Part shown: positions 1 through 13,728 of the stretch, in pieces
Numbering within the stretch: position 1 is the first letter of the stretch
Layout of the letters: each line of letters begins with the position of its first letter
Assembly: GCF_029846115.1 (NCBI RefSeq)
Contig: NZ_JARVZZ010000001.1
Span: 930,001-994,000, forward strand
Direction of reading: 5' to 3'
Source of the DNA: Serratia marcescens
Lineage (GTDB): Bacteria; Pseudomonadota; Gammaproteobacteria; Enterobacterales; Enterobacteriaceae
Length of the DNA stretch: 64,000 bases
Notes under the pieces: model-generated
Seen by the model: the letters and a program-made list of their open reading frames with translations, nothing else
Told to the model about the DNA's origin: nothing
The model's database searches: none
Made by a program: the position numbers and the translations under genes

Positions 1-135
1 TACGCGTTGAAAGGCGTGCGCCCGGATGAAGAGCTGACGCAGCTGCCGGCAGGCGTTAGCCTGGAGTCTATCGTGCGGTTGCAGGTGCCTGAACTGGAAG
101 GCGAACGCCATCTGGTGATTCTTAAGGCAAACTGA
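1..135 (+). CDS. rsmG: RsmG, 16S rRNA m7G527 methyltransferase (C-terminal 44 residues)
   Basis: Only the 3' end of the gene is in the window; it is open from base 1 and stops with TGA at 133-135. The visible tail (ending [14 protein letters not shown]) matches the C-terminus of enterobacterial RsmG (GidB), which methylates G527 of 16S rRNA with S-adenosylmethionine. The position directly before atpI is the normal enteric order mnmG-rsmG-atpI. By that synteny the replication origin should lie a few kilobases to the left, outside this window. Confidence 0.9.
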   Translation, partial: YALKGVRPDEELTQLPAGVSLESIVRLQVPELEGERHLVILKAN

Positions 136-653
136 GTTTGCTTTTGATCAAACAAGCGTGAATTAAAGGCGGTACCAATCAGAAAGATAAGCAGGCTAAT
201 TAGTTGGTCGCTTTTTTTAGTTAATTTACTTCCTATTAACACAAAAAGCGCGGCTAATTAGCGACAATAGAGTAATTGCATTTGGAAATAGTCACGTTAG
301 CAATCATGTGCGAAAGATTGGCGTTTGCTGCTAATGTTAATTGGCTGTTGGAATATTGCCCCGCTGCTTGTCAATAAAAGGTTTTCATCGGGTATACGGA
401 TTGTTTTTGAACAGTTAACTGATAATGTTTTGATTTATATAATCTTTTGATCGCTCAAATTGCTAAAGACGGTTTGGTTGACCATCGGCTATAAATCAGG
501 AAGGGACATTACTGTGATCGGCTTCGCGTTTCTAAACGCAACGCTGGAATAATCAGACAATTAAATGCGCCCTATTATTCCGACCGTTTTCTTGTGAAAA
601 TAGGCTGGAATAGGGAAATTTAAATAATTGTTCACCTTTTCGCTACTTATCGA
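136..653. other. AT-rich rsmG-atpI intergenic region, no gene seen
   Basis: About 520 bases with no credible ORF in either direction and much lower GC than the genes around it. A long spacer at this place is also normal in E. coli. It holds a perfect 10-bp palindrome CAGTTAACTG (412-421) and a TATAAT hexamer at 438-443 without a convincing -35 element. Confidence 0.7.
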
Positions 654-681
654 TTGAATTCGTTGGTATGCCCCGTATAAT
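654..681 (+). promoter_or_regulatory. Probable sigma-70 promoter of the atp operon
   Basis: TTGAAT (654-659) and TATAAT (676-681) are separated by 16 bp, and the start of atpI lies about 90 bases downstream. It is the best-scoring promoter by eye in the long spacer before atpI. Confidence 0.6.
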
Positions 682-689
682 TTGCTCGT

Positions 690-719
690 TTTTTGCTGCT
701 TGACTCAGGACAGCAAAAA
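690..719 (+). promoter_or_regulatory. Stem-loop in the atp leader
   Basis: TTTTTGCTG (690-698) and CAGCAAAAA (711-719) are perfect complements around a 12-base loop, just downstream of the predicted atp promoter and upstream of the atpI ribosome-binding site. It is followed by a purine stretch rather than a T tract, so it is more likely an mRNA leader structure than a terminator. Confidence 0.45.
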
Positions 720-774
720 CAGTTGTATACGTCACTCAGCATACCCCCTCAGGGGTACGGAGAGAACAAACGTC

Positions 775-1158
775 ATGTCTGTGTCCCTTTACAGCGGGAA
801 AGTCGCACGCAAACTGCTGTTTTTGCAGTTAATGACTTTTGTTCTGATCAGCGTTGCTTTCTGGCTGAAAAGCCCGGAATGGAGCGCTTCGGCGCTGGCA
901 GGCGGTCTCGCCGCCTGGTTGCCGAGTGCAATGTTTATGCTGTTTGCCTTGCGCCACCAGGCGCAAACGCCGGCGCCCGGTAGGGTTGCCTGGTCGTTCG
1001 CCATCGGCGAGGGGCTAAAGGTCGTGATCACCATCGTTTTGCTGATCGTGGCGCTGGGGGTGTTCAAGGCGGAGTTTATACCGCTTGGCCTGACCTATTT
1101 AGCGGTGTTAGTGGTGCAGATAGTGGCACCAGCCGTGATTAACAGTTACCGAACTTAA
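775..1158 (+). CDS. atpI: AtpI, F-type ATP synthase assembly protein I
   Basis: A 127-residue membrane protein with four hydrophobic segments. In other bacteria AtpI assists Mg2+ supply and c-ring assembly and is not a subunit of the finished enzyme. The start ATG at 775 is chosen because MSVSLYSGKVARKLL aligns with the E. coli start and GGAGAG lies just upstream; a longer in-frame ORF from 682 has no such support. It is the first gene of the atp operon, 22 bases before atpB. Confidence 0.93.
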   Translation: MSVSLYSGKVARKLLFLQLMTFVLISVAFWLKSPEWSASALAGGLAAWLPSAMFMLFALRHQAQTPAPGRVAWSFAIGEGLKVVITIVLLIVALGVFKAEFIPLGLTYLAVLVVQIVAPAVINSYRT

Positions 1159-1162
1159 CTAA

Positions 1163-1960
<798 letters not shown>

Positions 1961-1991
1961 TTTTCTTAAAACACTTGCACTTTTAAACTGA

Positions 1992-2777
<786 letters not shown>

Positions 2778-2791
2778 GGAGGGAGGGGCTG

Positions 2792-3325
2792 ATGTCTGAA
2801 TTTGTAACTGTAGCTCGCCCCTACGCCAAAGCAGCTTTTGACTTTGCCGTTGAGCACCAAAGCGTAGAGCGCTGGCAGGAAATGCTGGCGTTTACTGCTG
2901 AAGTCACTCGCAATGAACAGATTTCTGAACTGCTGTCTGGCGCAGTTGCGCCAGAAACGCTGTCCAAGACGTTCATCGCGGTTTGTGGCGATCGGCTCGA
3001 CGAACATGGCCAGAACTTTATCCGTGTAATGGCCGAAAATGGACGTTTACTGGTTCTTCCTGCCGTGCTGCAGCAGTTCATCGAACTGCGCGCCTCGCTG
3101 GAATCCACCGTCGAAGTCGAAGTGCTCTCTGCGAGCGCGCTGAGCGACGAACAGCAGGCGAAAATCGCCGCTGCGATGGAAAAACGTCTGTCACGCAAAG
3201 TTAAGCTGAATTGCAAAATTGACAAGTCTGTACTGGCCGGCATCGTTGTTCGCGCCGGCGATATGGTGATTGATGGCAGCGTTCGCGGTCGTCTTGAACG
3301 CCTGACAGACGTCTTGCAGTCTTAA
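2792..3325 (+). CDS. atpH: ATP synthase F1 subunit delta
   Basis: A 177-residue soluble subunit that joins the top of F1 to the b-subunit stalk. The N-terminal helical domain begins [19 protein letters not shown], typical of the family. It starts 14 bases after atpF behind the strong ribosome-binding site AAGGAGGGAGG. Confidence 0.96.
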   Translation: MSEFVTVARPYAKAAFDFAVEHQSVERWQEMLAFTAEVTRNEQISELLSGAVAPETLSKTFIAVCGDRLDEHGQNFIRVMAENGRLLVLPAVLQQFIELRASLESTVEVEVLSASALSDEQQAKIAAAMEKRLSRKVKLNCKIDKSVLAGIVVRAGDMVIDGSVRGRLERLTDVLQS

Positions 3326-3337
3326 GGGGACTGGAGC

Positions 3338-4879
3338 ATGCAACTGAATTCCACCGAAATCAGCGAACTGATCAAGCAGCGCATTGCTCAGTTCAATGTA
3401 GTGAGCGAAGCTCACAATGAAGGTACTATCGTTTCCGTCAGCGACGGGATCATCCGCGTACACGGCTTGGCCGAAGTTATGCAGGGCGAAATGATCGCGC
3501 TGCCAGGCAACCGTTACGCAATCGCATTGAACCTGGAGCGCGACTCCGTCGGTGCCGTGGTTATGGGTCCGTACGCGGATCTGGCCGAAGGCATGAAGGT
3601 TAAATGTACCGGCCGTATCCTGGAAGTTCCAGTCGGTCGTGGTCTGCTGGGCCGCGTAGTTAACACCCTGGGCGCGCCAATCGACGGCAAAGGCCCGATT
3701 GAGAACGACGGTTTCTCTCCGGTAGAAGCTATCGCGCCAGGCGTTATCGAGCGTCAGTCCGTTGATCAGCCGGTTCAGACTGGCTACAAATCCGTTGACG
3801 CCATGATTCCAATCGGCCGTGGCCAGCGTGAGCTGGTGATCGGTGACCGTCAGACCGGTAAAACCGCGCTGGCGATCGATGCGATCATCAACCAACGCGA
3901 CTCCGGCATCAAATGCGTTTACGTGGCTATCGGCCAGAAAGCGTCCACCATCGCTAACGTGGTGCGCAAACTGGAAGAGCACGGCGCACTGGCCAACACC
4001 ATCGTGGTGGTGGCGACCGCTTCCGAATCCGCTGCACTGCAATACCTGGCGCCATACGCCGGTTGCGCAATGGGCGAATACTTCCGTGACCGCGGTGAAG
4101 ATGCGCTGATCGTGTACGATGACCTGTCCAAACAGGCCGTTGCTTACCGCCAGATTTCCCTGCTGCTTCGTCGTCCGCCAGGTCGTGAAGCTTACCCAGG
4201 CGACGTATTCTACCTGCACTCCCGTTTGCTGGAGCGTGCAGCGCGCGTTAACGCCGAATACGTTGAAGCCTTCACCAAAGGTGAAGTTAAAGGCCAAACT
4301 GGTTCACTGACCGCACTGCCGATCATTGAAACCCAGGCGGGTGACGTTTCCGCGTTCGTTCCGACCAACGTAATCTCGATTACCGATGGTCAGATCTTCC
4401 TGGAATCCAACCTGTTCAACTCCGGTATTCGTCCGGCAGTTAACCCGGGTATCTCCGTATCCCGTGTTGGTGGCGCCGCGCAGACCAAGATCATGAAGAA
4501 ACTGTCCGGTGGTATCCGTACCGCGCTGGCGCAGTATCGTGAACTGGCTGCGTTCTCCCAGTTCGCCTCCGATCTGGACGACGCGACCCGCAAACAGCTG
4601 AGCCACGGTCAGAAAGTGACCGAGCTGCTGAAACAGAAACAGTATGCGCCGATGTCGGTCGCACAACAGTCTCTGGTGCTGTTTGCCGCAGAACGCGGTT
4701 ACCTGAACGACGTCGAAGTCGCCAAAGTGGTGAGCTTCGAAGCCGCGCTGGTCGCCTATGCGGACCGCGAGCACGCCGAGCTGCTGAACCACATCAACCA
4801 AACTGGCAACTTCAATGACGAGATCGAGGGCAAGTTGAAAGACATCCTCGAGACCTTCAAGAAAACCCAGTCCTGGTAA
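3338..4879 (+). CDS. atpA: ATP synthase F1 subunit alpha
   Basis: This 513-residue subunit carries the non-catalytic nucleotide sites. The Walker A motif is GDRQTGKT (near residues 169-176). The arginine that reaches into the catalytic site of beta is in [17 protein letters not shown]. Length equals that of E. coli AtpA. It starts 12 bases after atpH behind AAGGGGACTGGAG. Confidence 0.98.
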   Translation: MQLNSTEISELIKQRIAQFNVVSEAHNEGTIVSVSDGIIRVHGLAEVMQGEMIALPGNRYAIALNLERDSVGAVVMGPYADLAEGMKVKCTGRILEVPVGRGLLGRVVNTLGAPIDGKGPIENDGFSPVEAIAPGVIERQSVDQPVQTGYKSVDAMIPIGRGQRELVIGDRQTGKTALAIDAIINQRDSGIKCVYVAIGQKASTIANVVRKLEEHGALANTIVVVATASESAALQYLAPYAGCAMGEYFRDRGEDALIVYDDLSKQAVAYRQISLLLRRPPGREAYPGDVFYLHSRLLERAARVNAEYVEAFTKGEVKGQTGSLTALPIIETQAGDVSAFVPTNVISITDGQIFLESNLFNSGIRPAVNPGISVSRVGGAAQTKIMKKLSGGIRTALAQYRELAAFSQFASDLDDATRKQLSHGQKVTELLKQKQYAPMSVAQQSLVLFAAERGYLNDVEVAKVVSFEAALVAYADREHAELLNHINQTGNFNDEIEGKLKDILETFKKTQSW

Positions 4880-4938
4880 CGCCGAACGGTCCTGCTGTTG
4901 AAAGACAGCAGGCCGTCTGGCACTGAGGAGAAGCAGAG

Positions 4939-5802
4939 ATGGCCGGCGCAAAAGAGATACGTAGTAAGATCGCTAGCGTGCAAAACACGCAAAAGATCAC
5001 TAAAGCGATGGAAATGGTCGCCGCCTCCAAAATGCGTAAATCGCAGGATCGCATGGCGGCCAGCCGTCCTTATGCAGAGACCATGCGCAAAGTGATTGGT
5101 CACCTTGCGTTAGGGAATCTGGAGTACAAGCACCCGTACCTGGATGAGCGTGACGTTAAGCGCGTCGGGTATCTGGTGGTGTCTACTGACCGTGGTCTCT
5201 GCGGCGGCTTGAACATCAACCTGTTCAAAAAGCTGCTGGCGGAGATGAAAGCCTGGTCCGAAAAAGGCGTCGAAACCGATTTGGCGCTGATTGGCTCTAA
5301 AGCGGCCTCTTTCTTTGGCTCCGTGGGCGGCAACGTGGTTGCCCAAGTGACCGGCATGGGGGACAAACCTTCCCTGTCGGATCTTATCGGGCCGGTGAAA
5401 GTGATGCTGCAGGCCTACGACGAAGGTCGTTTGGACAAGCTGTACATTGTCAGCAACAAATTTGTTAATACGATGTCCCAAGAGCCGCAGGTGCTTCAGC
5501 TGCTGCCGTTACCGCCAGCCGATGACGAAGAGCTGAAGAAAACGCCTTGGGATTACCTGTATGAACCCGATCCAAAAGTGCTGCTTGATACCTTGCTGCG
5601 CCGCTATGTGGAGTCGCAGGTTTATCAGGGCGTCGTGGAAAACCTGGCCAGCGAGCAGGCCGCACGAATGGTCGCGATGAAAGCCGCAACCGATAACGGC
5701 GGTAGCCTGATCAAAGAGCTGCAGTTGGTATACAACAAGGCGCGTCAGGCCAGCATCACTCAGGAACTCACCGAGATCGTTTCGGGAGCCTCCGCGGTTT
5801 AA
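4939..5802 (+). CDS. atpG: ATP synthase F1 subunit gamma
   Basis: The 287-residue central rotor shaft has long N- and C-terminal helices that form a coiled coil inside the alpha3beta3 ring. The N-terminus ([20 protein letters not shown]) and C-terminus ([18 protein letters not shown]) are the conserved family ends. The 59-base gap after atpA includes a stem-loop (CCTGCTGTTGAAAGACAGCAGG), as in other enterics. Confidence 0.97.
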   Translation: MAGAKEIRSKIASVQNTQKITKAMEMVAASKMRKSQDRMAASRPYAETMRKVIGHLALGNLEYKHPYLDERDVKRVGYLVVSTDRGLCGGLNINLFKKLLAEMKAWSEKGVETDLALIGSKAASFFGSVGGNVVAQVTGMGDKPSLSDLIGPVKVMLQAYDEGRLDKLYIVSNKFVNTMSQEPQVLQLLPLPPADDEELKKTPWDYLYEPDPKVLLDTLLRRYVESQVYQGVVENLASEQAARMVAMKAATDNGGSLIKELQLVYNKARQASITQELTEIVSGASAV

Positions 5803-5807
5803 GCTAG

Positions 5808-7217
<1,410 letters not shown>

Positions 7218-7237
7218 CGCCTTGAGAGGAGGGTGAT

Positions 7238-7657
7238 ATGGCTATGACTTACCATCTGGATGTAGTCAGCGCGGAAAAACAGATGTTTTCCGGCCTGGTG
7301 CAGAAGATCCAGGTGACAGGCAGCGAAGGTGAACTGGGGATCTTCCCTGGCCATGCGCCGCTGCTGACTGCCATCAAGCCTGGCATGGTGCGTATTGTTA
7401 AGCAGCACGGTGAAGAAGAGTTCATCTACCTGTCCGGCGGCATCCTTGAGGTGCAGCCGAGCGTGGTTACCGTGCTGGCGGACACTGCTATCCGTGGTAC
7501 TGACCTCGACGAAGCGAGAGCGTTGGAAGCTAAGCGTAAAGCTGAAGAACACATTCGCAGCTCTCATGGCGATGTCGACTATGCTCAGGCATCCGCTGAA
7601 CTGGCGAAAGCGATCGCAAAACTGCGCGTTATCGAGCTCACCAGAAAAGCGATGTAA
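7238..7657 (+). CDS. atpC: ATP synthase F1 subunit epsilon
   Basis: A 139-residue subunit with an N-terminal beta-sandwich (about residues 1-85) and a C-terminal helical hairpin that can inhibit F1 ATPase activity. It is the last gene of the operon, preceded by the strong ribosome-binding site GAGAGGAGGG. Two hairpins follow its stop codon. Confidence 0.97.
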   Translation: MAMTYHLDVVSAEKQMFSGLVQKIQVTGSEGELGIFPGHAPLLTAIKPGMVRIVKQHGEEEFIYLSGGILEVQPSVVTVLADTAIRGTDLDEARALEAKRKAEEHIRSSHGDVDYAQASAELAKAIAKLRVIELTRKAM

Positions 7658-7660
7658 TGT

Positions 7661-7715
7661 TTGGGTGTTCTGCACCCAACTTTAAGAAAGCGGCCTATAG
7701 GGTCGCTTTTTTTTT
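7661..7715 (+). terminator. atp operon terminator with a preceding hairpin
   Basis: AGCGGCC (7689-7695) pairs with GGGTCGCT (7700-7707) around TATA, with one G-U pair, and is followed by nine T residues: a standard intrinsic terminator. Just before it a separate perfect 7-bp hairpin, TTGGGTG (7661-7667) with CACCCAA (7673-7679), lacks a T tract and probably protects the 3' end. Confidence 0.85.
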
Positions 7716-7947
7716 ACTTTAAAATAAGCATTTCAGCCCGGCGGGCGGTGTGGTGTATAACCCCTGATATTGGGAAGGAAACGTCGCCGAACGCCGACAG
7801 TTTTTTCGTCCTGAAGCCGAATCGGCCATGGTGGCGGCAGGCCAAGAGCCGCGCGGCCTGCGCCGGGTTCGTGATGAGAAATATGTAGTAATATCGTCGC
7901 TAAACGGTTTTACTTTCGTCTATCAAAATGGAGTTATCAGGTTGCTT

Positions 7948-9321
7948 ATGTCGAACAGCGCAATGAGCGTGGTCATCCTCGCCGCAGGCAAGGGTACGCG
8001 CATGTATTCCGATCTTCCCAAAGTGTTGCATCCTTTGGCCGGCAAGCCGATGGTGCAGCACGTCATTGATGCCGCGATGAAACTGGGCGCGCAACATGTT
8101 CACCTGGTATACGGCCACGGCGGCGATTTGTTGAAAAGCACGCTGACTGACGGCGCGCTGAACTGGGTGCTGCAGGCCGAGCAACTGGGTACCGGTCATG
8201 CAATGCAGCAGGCTGCGCCGCACTTTGCCGACGATGAAGACGTGCTGATGTTATACGGCGACGTGCCGTTGATCTCCGTAGATACGTTGCAACGCCTGCT
8301 GGCGGCCAAGCCGCAGGGTGGCATTGGTCTGCTGACGGTCAAGTTGGACGATCCGAGCGGTTACGGCCGTATCGTGCGCGAGCAGGGCAACGTGGTGGGC
8401 ATCGTCGAACACAAGGATGCCAGCGAGGCGCAGCGCCAGATTAACGAAATCAATACCGGCATCCTGGTGGCGAACGGGCGCGATCTGAAGCGCTGGCTGG
8501 GGATGTTGAATAACGACAACGCACAGGGCGAGTTTTACATCACCGATATCATTGCGTTGGCCCATGCCGACGGCAAAAAAATCGAGGCTGTGCACCCGTC
8601 GCGCCTGAGTGAAGTGGAAGGCGTAAACAACCGCCTGCAGCTGGCGACCCTGGAGCGCGTCTTCCAGTCGGAACAGTCTGAAAAGCTGTTGTTGGCCGGC
8701 GTGATGTTGCTGGATCCGGCGCGTTTCGATCTGCGCGGGGAACTTGTTCACGGCCGCGACATCACTATTGATGCGAATGTGATTATCGAAGGTCACGTCA
8801 AGCTGGGCGACCGAGTGAAAATCGGCGCCGGCTGCGTGCTGAAAAACTGCGTGATTGGCGATGACTGCGAGATCAGCCCTTACAGCGTGCTGGAAGACAG
8901 CGTGCTGGAGGCCGACTGCACCGTGGGGCCGTTCGCCCGCCTGCGCCCAGGCGCGGAGCTGGCGGCAGGGGCCCACGTCGGCAACTTCGTGGAAATGAAA
9001 AAAGCGCGTCTGGGCAAAGGCTCCAAGGCCGGCCACCTCAGCTACCTGGGCGATGCCGAAATCGGCGATGACGTGAATATCGGCGCCGGCACCATCACCT
9101 GCAACTACGATGGCGCCAACAAGCACAAGACGCTGATCGGCGACGGCGTATTCGTCGGTTCCGATACTCAGCTGGTGGCGCCGGTGTCAGTCGGCAAAGG
9201 CTCCACCATCGCCGCCGGCACCACGGTGACGCGCGATATCGCCGAGAACGAATTGGTGCTGAGCCGCGTCAAGCAGGTGCACATTCAGGGCTGGCAACGT
9301 CCGGTGAAGAAGAAGTCATAG
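7948..9321 (+). CDS. glmU: GlmU, bifunctional N-acetylglucosamine-1-P uridyltransferase / glucosamine-1-P acetyltransferase
   Basis: Makes UDP-GlcNAc, the precursor of peptidoglycan and lipid A, in the cytoplasm. The N-terminal pyrophosphorylase domain has the signature [18 protein letters not shown]. The C-terminal half is a left-handed beta-helix of hexapeptide repeats with the acetyltransferase site ([19 protein letters not shown]). The start ATG at 7948 gives 457 residues beginning [11 protein letters not shown], in register with E. coli GlmU; the ORF is open 120 bases further upstream but without family similarity. Confidence 0.96.
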   Translation: MSNSAMSVVILAAGKGTRMYSDLPKVLHPLAGKPMVQHVIDAAMKLGAQHVHLVYGHGGDLLKSTLTDGALNWVLQAEQLGTGHAMQQAAPHFADDEDVLMLYGDVPLISVDTLQRLLAAKPQGGIGLLTVKLDDPSGYGRIVREQGNVVGIVEHKDASEAQRQINEINTGILVANGRDLKRWLGMLNNDNAQGEFYITDIIALAHADGKKIEAVHPSRLSEVEGVNNRLQLATLERVFQSEQSEKLLLAGVMLLDPARFDLRGELVHGRDITIDANVIIEGHVKLGDRVKIGAGCVLKNCVIGDDCEISPYSVLEDSVLEADCTVGPFARLRPGAELAAGAHVGNFVEMKKARLGKGSKAGHLSYLGDAEIGDDVNIGAGTITCNYDGANKHKTLIGDGVFVGSDTQLVAPVSVGKGSTIAAGTTVTRDIAENELVLSRVKQVHIQGWQRPVKKKS

Positions 9322-9323
9322 TG

Positions 9324-9472
9324 TGTTTTGCGTTGGGCTCCGTTCACGAGCCCAATACAAAACATAATAACCCCACCATCTACAGGCTCGGGGGACGCAC
9401 GGTAAAAACCGGCAAAAATCAGGTCAAGGCATCGAAAGCGCCCATGAAGGGCGTTCATTAGGAATATAACTG
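9324..9472 (+). promoter_or_regulatory. glmU-glmS intercistronic leader with stem-loops
   Basis: A large hairpin is formed by TGTTTTG..TTGGGCTC (from 9324) with GAGCCCAA.ACAAAACA (to about 9364). A second small hairpin, GCGCCC-ATGAA-GGGCGT (about 9438-9454), lies close to the glmS ribosome-binding site. In E. coli this leader is cleaved after glmU and the sRNA GlmZ opens an inhibitory structure in front of glmS. That the same control applies here is inference from position and structure. Confidence 0.5.
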
Positions 9473-11302
9473 ATGTGTGGAATTGTAGGCGCAGTAGCGC
9501 AACGTGATATCGCAGAAATCCTGTTGGAAGGTTTACGTCGTCTCGAGTACCGCGGTTATGACTCCGCCGGTCTGGCGGTGGTCGACGAGAAAGGCAACGT
9601 CAGTCGCCTGCGCCGCGTAGGCAAGGTACAAAAACTGGCCGAAGCGGCGGAGCAAACCGATCTACACGGCGGTACCGGCATCGCTCACACCCGCTGGGCA
9701 ACGCACGGTGAACCGACCGAGGCGAACGCGCACCCGCATGTTTCCGACTACATTACCGTAGTGCATAACGGCATCATCGAAAACCACGAACCGCTGCGCG
9801 AACTGCTGATCGAACGCGGTTATCGCTTCAGCTCCGAAACCGACACCGAAGTGATTGCGCACCTGGTGCACTGGGAACAACTGCAAGGCGGTACGCTGCT
9901 GGAAGTGGTTCAGCGCGTGATCCCACAGCTGCGCGGCGCCTACGGCACCGTGGTGATGGACAGCCGCGATCCGAGCGTATTGGTCGCTGCGCGCTCCGGC
10001 AGCCCGTTGGTTATCGGCCGCGGCGTCGGGGAAAACTTCATCGCTTCCGATCAGCTGGCGCTGCTGCCGGTCACCCGCCGCTTCATCTTCCTGGAAGAAG
10101 GCGACGTGGTGGAAGTGACTCGCCGCACCGTCAACATCTTCGACAAGCAGGGCAACGCCATCGAGCGCCCTGAGATCGAATCCCAGGTGCAGTATGACGC
10201 CGGCGACAAGGGCGCTTACCGTCACTACATGCAAAAAGAGATCTACGAACAGCCGCTGGCGCTGAAAAACACCCTGGAAGGGCGTTTCAGCCATGGCCAA
10301 ATCAACCTGAGCGAGCTGGGCCCGCGTGCCGATGAGCTGTTGGCCAAGGTGCAGCACGTGCAGATTATCGCCTGTGGCACTTCTTACCACTCAGGTATGG
10401 TGGCGCGCTACTGGTTTGAAGCGTTGGCCGGCGTGCCATGCGATGTCGAGATCGCGTCCGAATTCCGTTACCGCAAATCGGCGGTGCGTCCAGGCAGCCT
10501 GATCATCACCTTGTCGCAATCCGGCGAAACCGCCGACACATTAGCGGCGCTGCGCCTGTCCAAAGAGCTGGGTTATCTCGGTTCGCTGGCCGTTTGTAAC
10601 GTGGCGGGTTCTTCGCTGGTGCGCGAATCCGATCTGGCGTTGATGACCAAGGCCGGCACGGAAATCGGCGTAGCTTCGACCAAAGCCTTCACCACGCAGC
10701 TCACCGTGCTGTTGATGCTGGTGGCACGTCTGGGCCGTCTGAAAGGCATGGCGGAAAGCGTGGAGCAGGAGATCGTGCACGGCCTGCAGGCGCTGCCGGC
10801 GCGCATCGAGCAGATGCTGTCGATGGATAAAGAGATCGAAGCGCTGGCGGAAGGGTTTTCCGACAAGCACCATGCGCTGTTCCTCGGCCGCGGCGATCAG
10901 TATCCGATCGCCATGGAAGGGGCGCTGAAGCTGAAAGAGATCTCCTATATTCACGCCGAAGCTTATGCGGCGGGCGAGCTGAAACACGGCCCGCTGGCGC
11001 TGATCGACGCCGATATGCCGGTGATCGTGGTGGCGCCGAACAATGAACTGCTGGAAAAGCTGAAGTCCAACATTGAAGAAGTGCGCGCGCGCGGCGGCCA
11101 GCTGTACGTGTTCGCCGATCAGGACGCCGGTTTCGTCAGCAGCGAAGGCATGACCATCATTCCTCTGCCACACGTCGAGGAAATCGTGGCGCCGATCTTC
11201 TACACCGTGCCGTTGCAGCTGCTGTCTTACCACGTGGCGCTGATCAAAGGCACCGACGTTGACCAGCCGCGCAACCTGGCGAAGTCTGTCACCGTAGAGT
11301 AA
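9473..11302 (+). CDS. glmS: GlmS, glutamine--fructose-6-phosphate aminotransferase
   Basis: First committed step of amino-sugar synthesis: fructose-6-P plus glutamine gives glucosamine-6-P. Cys1 (after Met removal) of [12 protein letters not shown] is the glutaminase nucleophile. Two SIS isomerase domains follow, with [15 protein letters not shown] and [16 protein letters not shown] as sugar-phosphate binding motifs, and the C-terminus is the usual LAKSVTVE. Length is 609 residues as in E. coli. It is co-oriented with glmU. Confidence 0.98.
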   Translation: MCGIVGAVAQRDIAEILLEGLRRLEYRGYDSAGLAVVDEKGNVSRLRRVGKVQKLAEAAEQTDLHGGTGIAHTRWATHGEPTEANAHPHVSDYITVVHNGIIENHEPLRELLIERGYRFSSETDTEVIAHLVHWEQLQGGTLLEVVQRVIPQLRGAYGTVVMDSRDPSVLVAARSGSPLVIGRGVGENFIASDQLALLPVTRRFIFLEEGDVVEVTRRTVNIFDKQGNAIERPEIESQVQYDAGDKGAYRHYMQKEIYEQPLALKNTLEGRFSHGQINLSELGPRADELLAKVQHVQIIACGTSYHSGMVARYWFEALAGVPCDVEIASEFRYRKSAVRPGSLIITLSQSGETADTLAALRLSKELGYLGSLAVCNVAGSSLVRESDLALMTKAGTEIGVASTKAFTTQLTVLLMLVARLGRLKGMAESVEQEIVHGLQALPARIEQMLSMDKEIEALAEGFSDKHHALFLGRGDQYPIAMEGALKLKEISYIHAEAYAAGELKHGPLALIDADMPVIVVAPNNELLEKLKSNIEEVRARGGQLYVFADQDAGFVSSEGMTIIPLPHVEEIVAPIFYTVPLQLLSYHVALIKGTDVDQPRNLAKSVTVE

Positions 11303-11321
11303 TCTGCCGCAGGTAAACTGC

Positions 11322-11349
11322 AAAAGCCGGCCTTAGCGCCGGCTTTTTT
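11322..11349 (+). terminator. glmS terminator
   Basis: GCCGGC (11326-11331) pairs with GCCGGC (11338-11343) around CTTAGC and is extended by flanking A/T pairs. It is followed by a run of T residues. Confidence 0.88.
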
Positions 11350-11510
11350 CATGAGCAACGCGAAAGATGACTGCGGCGCCTATTCAGGGATAAACGTTGT
11401 CATATTCAAGCGGATAGGCCGCGCCAAAACGGTTTTTTTATTGCTTGGCAATTGCGCTGTTTTTAATTTAACGAATTGATTTTTATATAAATCATTACTC
11501 ATCAAATACA
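11350..11510. other. glmS-pstS intergenic region
   Basis: This is the left part of the 336-base spacer between glmS and pstS. It becomes AT-rich towards the PHO boxes. No ORF or further structure was found. Confidence 0.6.
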
Positions 11511-11565
11511 CTGTAATATAACTGTCATATTGCGTACATTTTTCTGTCACCAAACTGTCCTATTT
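11511..11565 (+). promoter_or_regulatory. Tandem PHO box (PhoB binding array) of the pst operon
   Basis: Five consecutive 11-bp units occur in register: CTGTAATATAA, CTGTCATATTG, CGTACATTTTT, CTGTCACCAAA, CTGTCCTATTT. Four carry the CTGTMA-like core recognised by phosphorylated PhoB; the middle unit is degenerate. The arrangement closely parallels the E. coli pstS promoter. It lies about 75 bases before pstS, so the operon should be induced by phosphate starvation. Confidence 0.9.
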
Positions 11566-11638
11566 TCCCTCCTGCAGCAATACTTACTCTGATTAAAACG
11601 ACTCGAAGTCGATTTTAAGTATCCCATTAGGAGGGATT

Positions 11639-12679
11639 ATGAAACTGATGCGTACCACCGTCGCCAGTATTGTGGCAGCGACCTTCTCCCTGACCGCCGT
11701 GTCCGCGTTCGCTGCTGCCAGCCTGACCGGTGCAGGTGCGACATTCCCCGCTCCGGTTTACGCCAAGTGGGCAGATTCTTATCAGAAAGAAACCGGCAAC
11801 AAAGTTAACTATCAGGGCATCGGCTCCTCTGGCGGCGTGAAGCAAATCGTGGCCAACACCGTTGACTTTGGCGCCTCCGATGCCCCGCTGTCTGACGACA
11901 AGCTGGCGGCCGACGGTCTGTTCCAGTTCCCGACCGTGATCGGCGGCGTGGTGCTGGCCGTGAATATCCCGGGCATCAAATCCGGCGAACTGACTCTGGA
12001 CGGTAAAACCCTGGGCGATATCTACCTGGGCAACGTCAAAAAATGGAACGACCCGGCTATCACCAAGCTGAACCCAGGCGTGAAACTGCCTGACCAGAAC
12101 ATCGCCGTGGTGCGCCGCGCCGACGGTTCCGGCACCTCGTTCGTGTTCACCAGCTACCTGTCCAAGGCCAACGCGCAGTGGAAAGAGAAGATTGGCGCCG
12201 GTTCTACCGTTAACTGGCCGACCGGTCTGGGCGGCAAAGGCAACGACGGCATCGCCGCCTTCGTTCAGCGTCTGCCAGGCTCTATCGGCTACGTAGAATA
12301 CGCTTACGCCAAGCAGAACAACCTGGCTTACACCAAGCTGGTTTCCGCCGACGGCAAACCGGTCAGCCCGACCGAAGAGAGCTTCAGCAACGCGGCCAAA
12401 GGCGTGGATTGGAGCAAGACCTTCGCTCAGGATCTGACTGACCAGAAAGGCGACAACGTGTGGCCAATCACCTCCACCACCTTCATCCTGGTGCACAAAG
12501 AGCAGAAAAACCCTGCTCAGGGCGCCGAAGTGCTGAAGTTCTTCGACTGGGCTTACAAAACCGGCGCCAAGCAGGCGAACGAGCTGGATTACGCCACCCT
12601 GCCGACAGAAGTGGTTGAGCAGGTGCGCGCGGCCTGGAAAACCAACGTAAAAGACAGTTCAGGTAAAGCGCTGTACTAA
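11639..12679 (+). CDS. pstS: PstS, periplasmic phosphate-binding protein
   Basis: High-affinity phosphate capture protein of the Pst importer, 346 residues. It begins with a Sec signal peptide ([20 protein letters not shown]..., cleavage likely after AFA near residue 25). Phosphate-binding loops include [11 protein letters not shown] and RADGSGTSF. The start is supported by AGGAGG seven bases upstream. It is the first gene of pstSCAB-phoU. Confidence 0.97.
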   Translation: MKLMRTTVASIVAATFSLTAVSAFAAASLTGAGATFPAPVYAKWADSYQKETGNKVNYQGIGSSGGVKQIVANTVDFGASDAPLSDDKLAADGLFQFPTVIGGVVLAVNIPGIKSGELTLDGKTLGDIYLGNVKKWNDPAITKLNPGVKLPDQNIAVVRRADGSGTSFVFTSYLSKANAQWKEKIGAGSTVNWPTGLGGKGNDGIAAFVQRLPGSIGYVEYAYAKQNNLAYTKLVSADGKPVSPTEESFSNAAKGVDWSKTFAQDLTDQKGDNVWPITSTTFILVHKEQKNPAQGAEVLKFFDWAYKTGAKQANELDYATLPTEVVEQVRAAWKTNVKDSSGKALY

Positions 12680-12686
12680 CAACGCA

Positions 12687-12709
12687 GGGGCGCGGGTTCG
12701 CCGCGCCCC
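12687..12709 (+). promoter_or_regulatory. GC-rich intercistronic stem-loop after pstS
   Basis: GGGGCGCGG (12687-12695) and CCGCGCCCC (12701-12709) form a perfect 9-bp stem with the loop GTTCG and no T tract. At this place it would stabilise the pstS message and lower read-through into pstC, matching the greater need for the binding protein. Confidence 0.65.
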
Positions 12710-12770
12710 ACACAGTTCTTCAGGCTCCGATCCCGGTTGGGGCTGCCAGGGTTCAAACAGAGAGTAATCT

Positions 12771-13727
12771 ATGGCTGAGTACAAGCCGACCATCAAAGCA
12801 CCGGGCAAAAACGGTGACATCATTTTCAGCGCGCTGGTGAGACTGGCTGCGCTGATTACCCTATTGTTGCTGGGCGGCATCATCGTTTCGCTGATCTTCG
12901 CCTCCTGGCCAAGCATGCAGAAATTCGGCTTCGCCTTCCTGTGGACCAAAGAGTGGGATGCGCCGGCGGAGCAGTTCGGCGCGCTGGTGCCGATCTACGG
13001 CACCGTGGTCACCTCGCTTATCGCGCTGATCATCGCCGTGCCGGTGAGTTTCGGCATCGCGCTGTTCCTGACCGAACTGGCGCCGAACTGGTTGAAGCGG
13101 CCGCTGGGCATCGCCATTGAGCTGCTGGCGGCCATCCCGAGCATCGTCTACGGCATGTGGGGCCTGTTCGTGTTCGCTCCACTGTTCGCCGAATACTTCC
13201 AGACGCCGGTGGGCGAAGTGCTGTCAGGCATTCCGATCGTCGGCGAGCTGTTCTCCGGCCCCGCCTTCGGCATCGGCATCCTGGCCGCCGGGGTGATCCT
13301 GGCGATCATGATCATTCCTTACATCGCTGCGGTCATGCGCGACGTGTTCGAACAGACCCCGGTAATGATGAAAGAGTCGGCCTACGGCATCGGCTGCACC
13401 ACCTGGGAAGTCATCTGGCGCATCGTGCTGCCGTTCACCAAAAACGGCGTCATCGGCGGCGTGATGTTGGGCCTGGGCCGTGCGCTGGGGGAAACCATGG
13501 CGGTGACCTTTATCATCGGCAACACCTACCAGCTCGACAGCGCTTCGCTGTACATGCCGGGCAACAGCATCACCTCGGCGCTGGCCAACGAATTCGCCGA
13601 AGCCGAGTCCGGCGTGCACACCGCCGCGTTGATGGAGCTGGGCCTGATTCTGTTTGTTATCACCTTTATCGTGCTGGCGCTGTCGAAACTGATGATCATG
13701 CGTCTGGCCAAGAATGAGGGGCGTTAA
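12771..13727 (+). CDS. pstC: PstC, phosphate ABC transporter permease
   Basis: One of the two inner-membrane channel subunits of the Pst importer, 318 residues with about six transmembrane helices. The ABC permease cytoplasmic coupling motif is visible as [20 protein letters not shown]. The start follows AGAGAG. Its stop lies one base before the pstA start. Confidence 0.96.
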   Translation: MAEYKPTIKAPGKNGDIIFSALVRLAALITLLLLGGIIVSLIFASWPSMQKFGFAFLWTKEWDAPAEQFGALVPIYGTVVTSLIALIIAVPVSFGIALFLTELAPNWLKRPLGIAIELLAAIPSIVYGMWGLFVFAPLFAEYFQTPVGEVLSGIPIVGELFSGPAFGIGILAAGVILAIMIIPYIAAVMRDVFEQTPVMMKESAYGIGCTTWEVIWRIVLPFTKNGVIGGVMLGLGRALGETMAVTFIIGNTYQLDSASLYMPGNSITSALANEFAEAESGVHTAALMELGLILFVITFIVLALSKLMIMRLAKNEGR

Positions 13728-13728
13728 C

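Noticed and set aside
3191..4297. Long minus-strand reading frames opposite atpA, atpD, gyrB and glyS
   Set aside because: They are antisense shadows produced by GC-rich codon bias of the well-identified plus-strand genes; they have no ribosome-binding sites and no family similarity.
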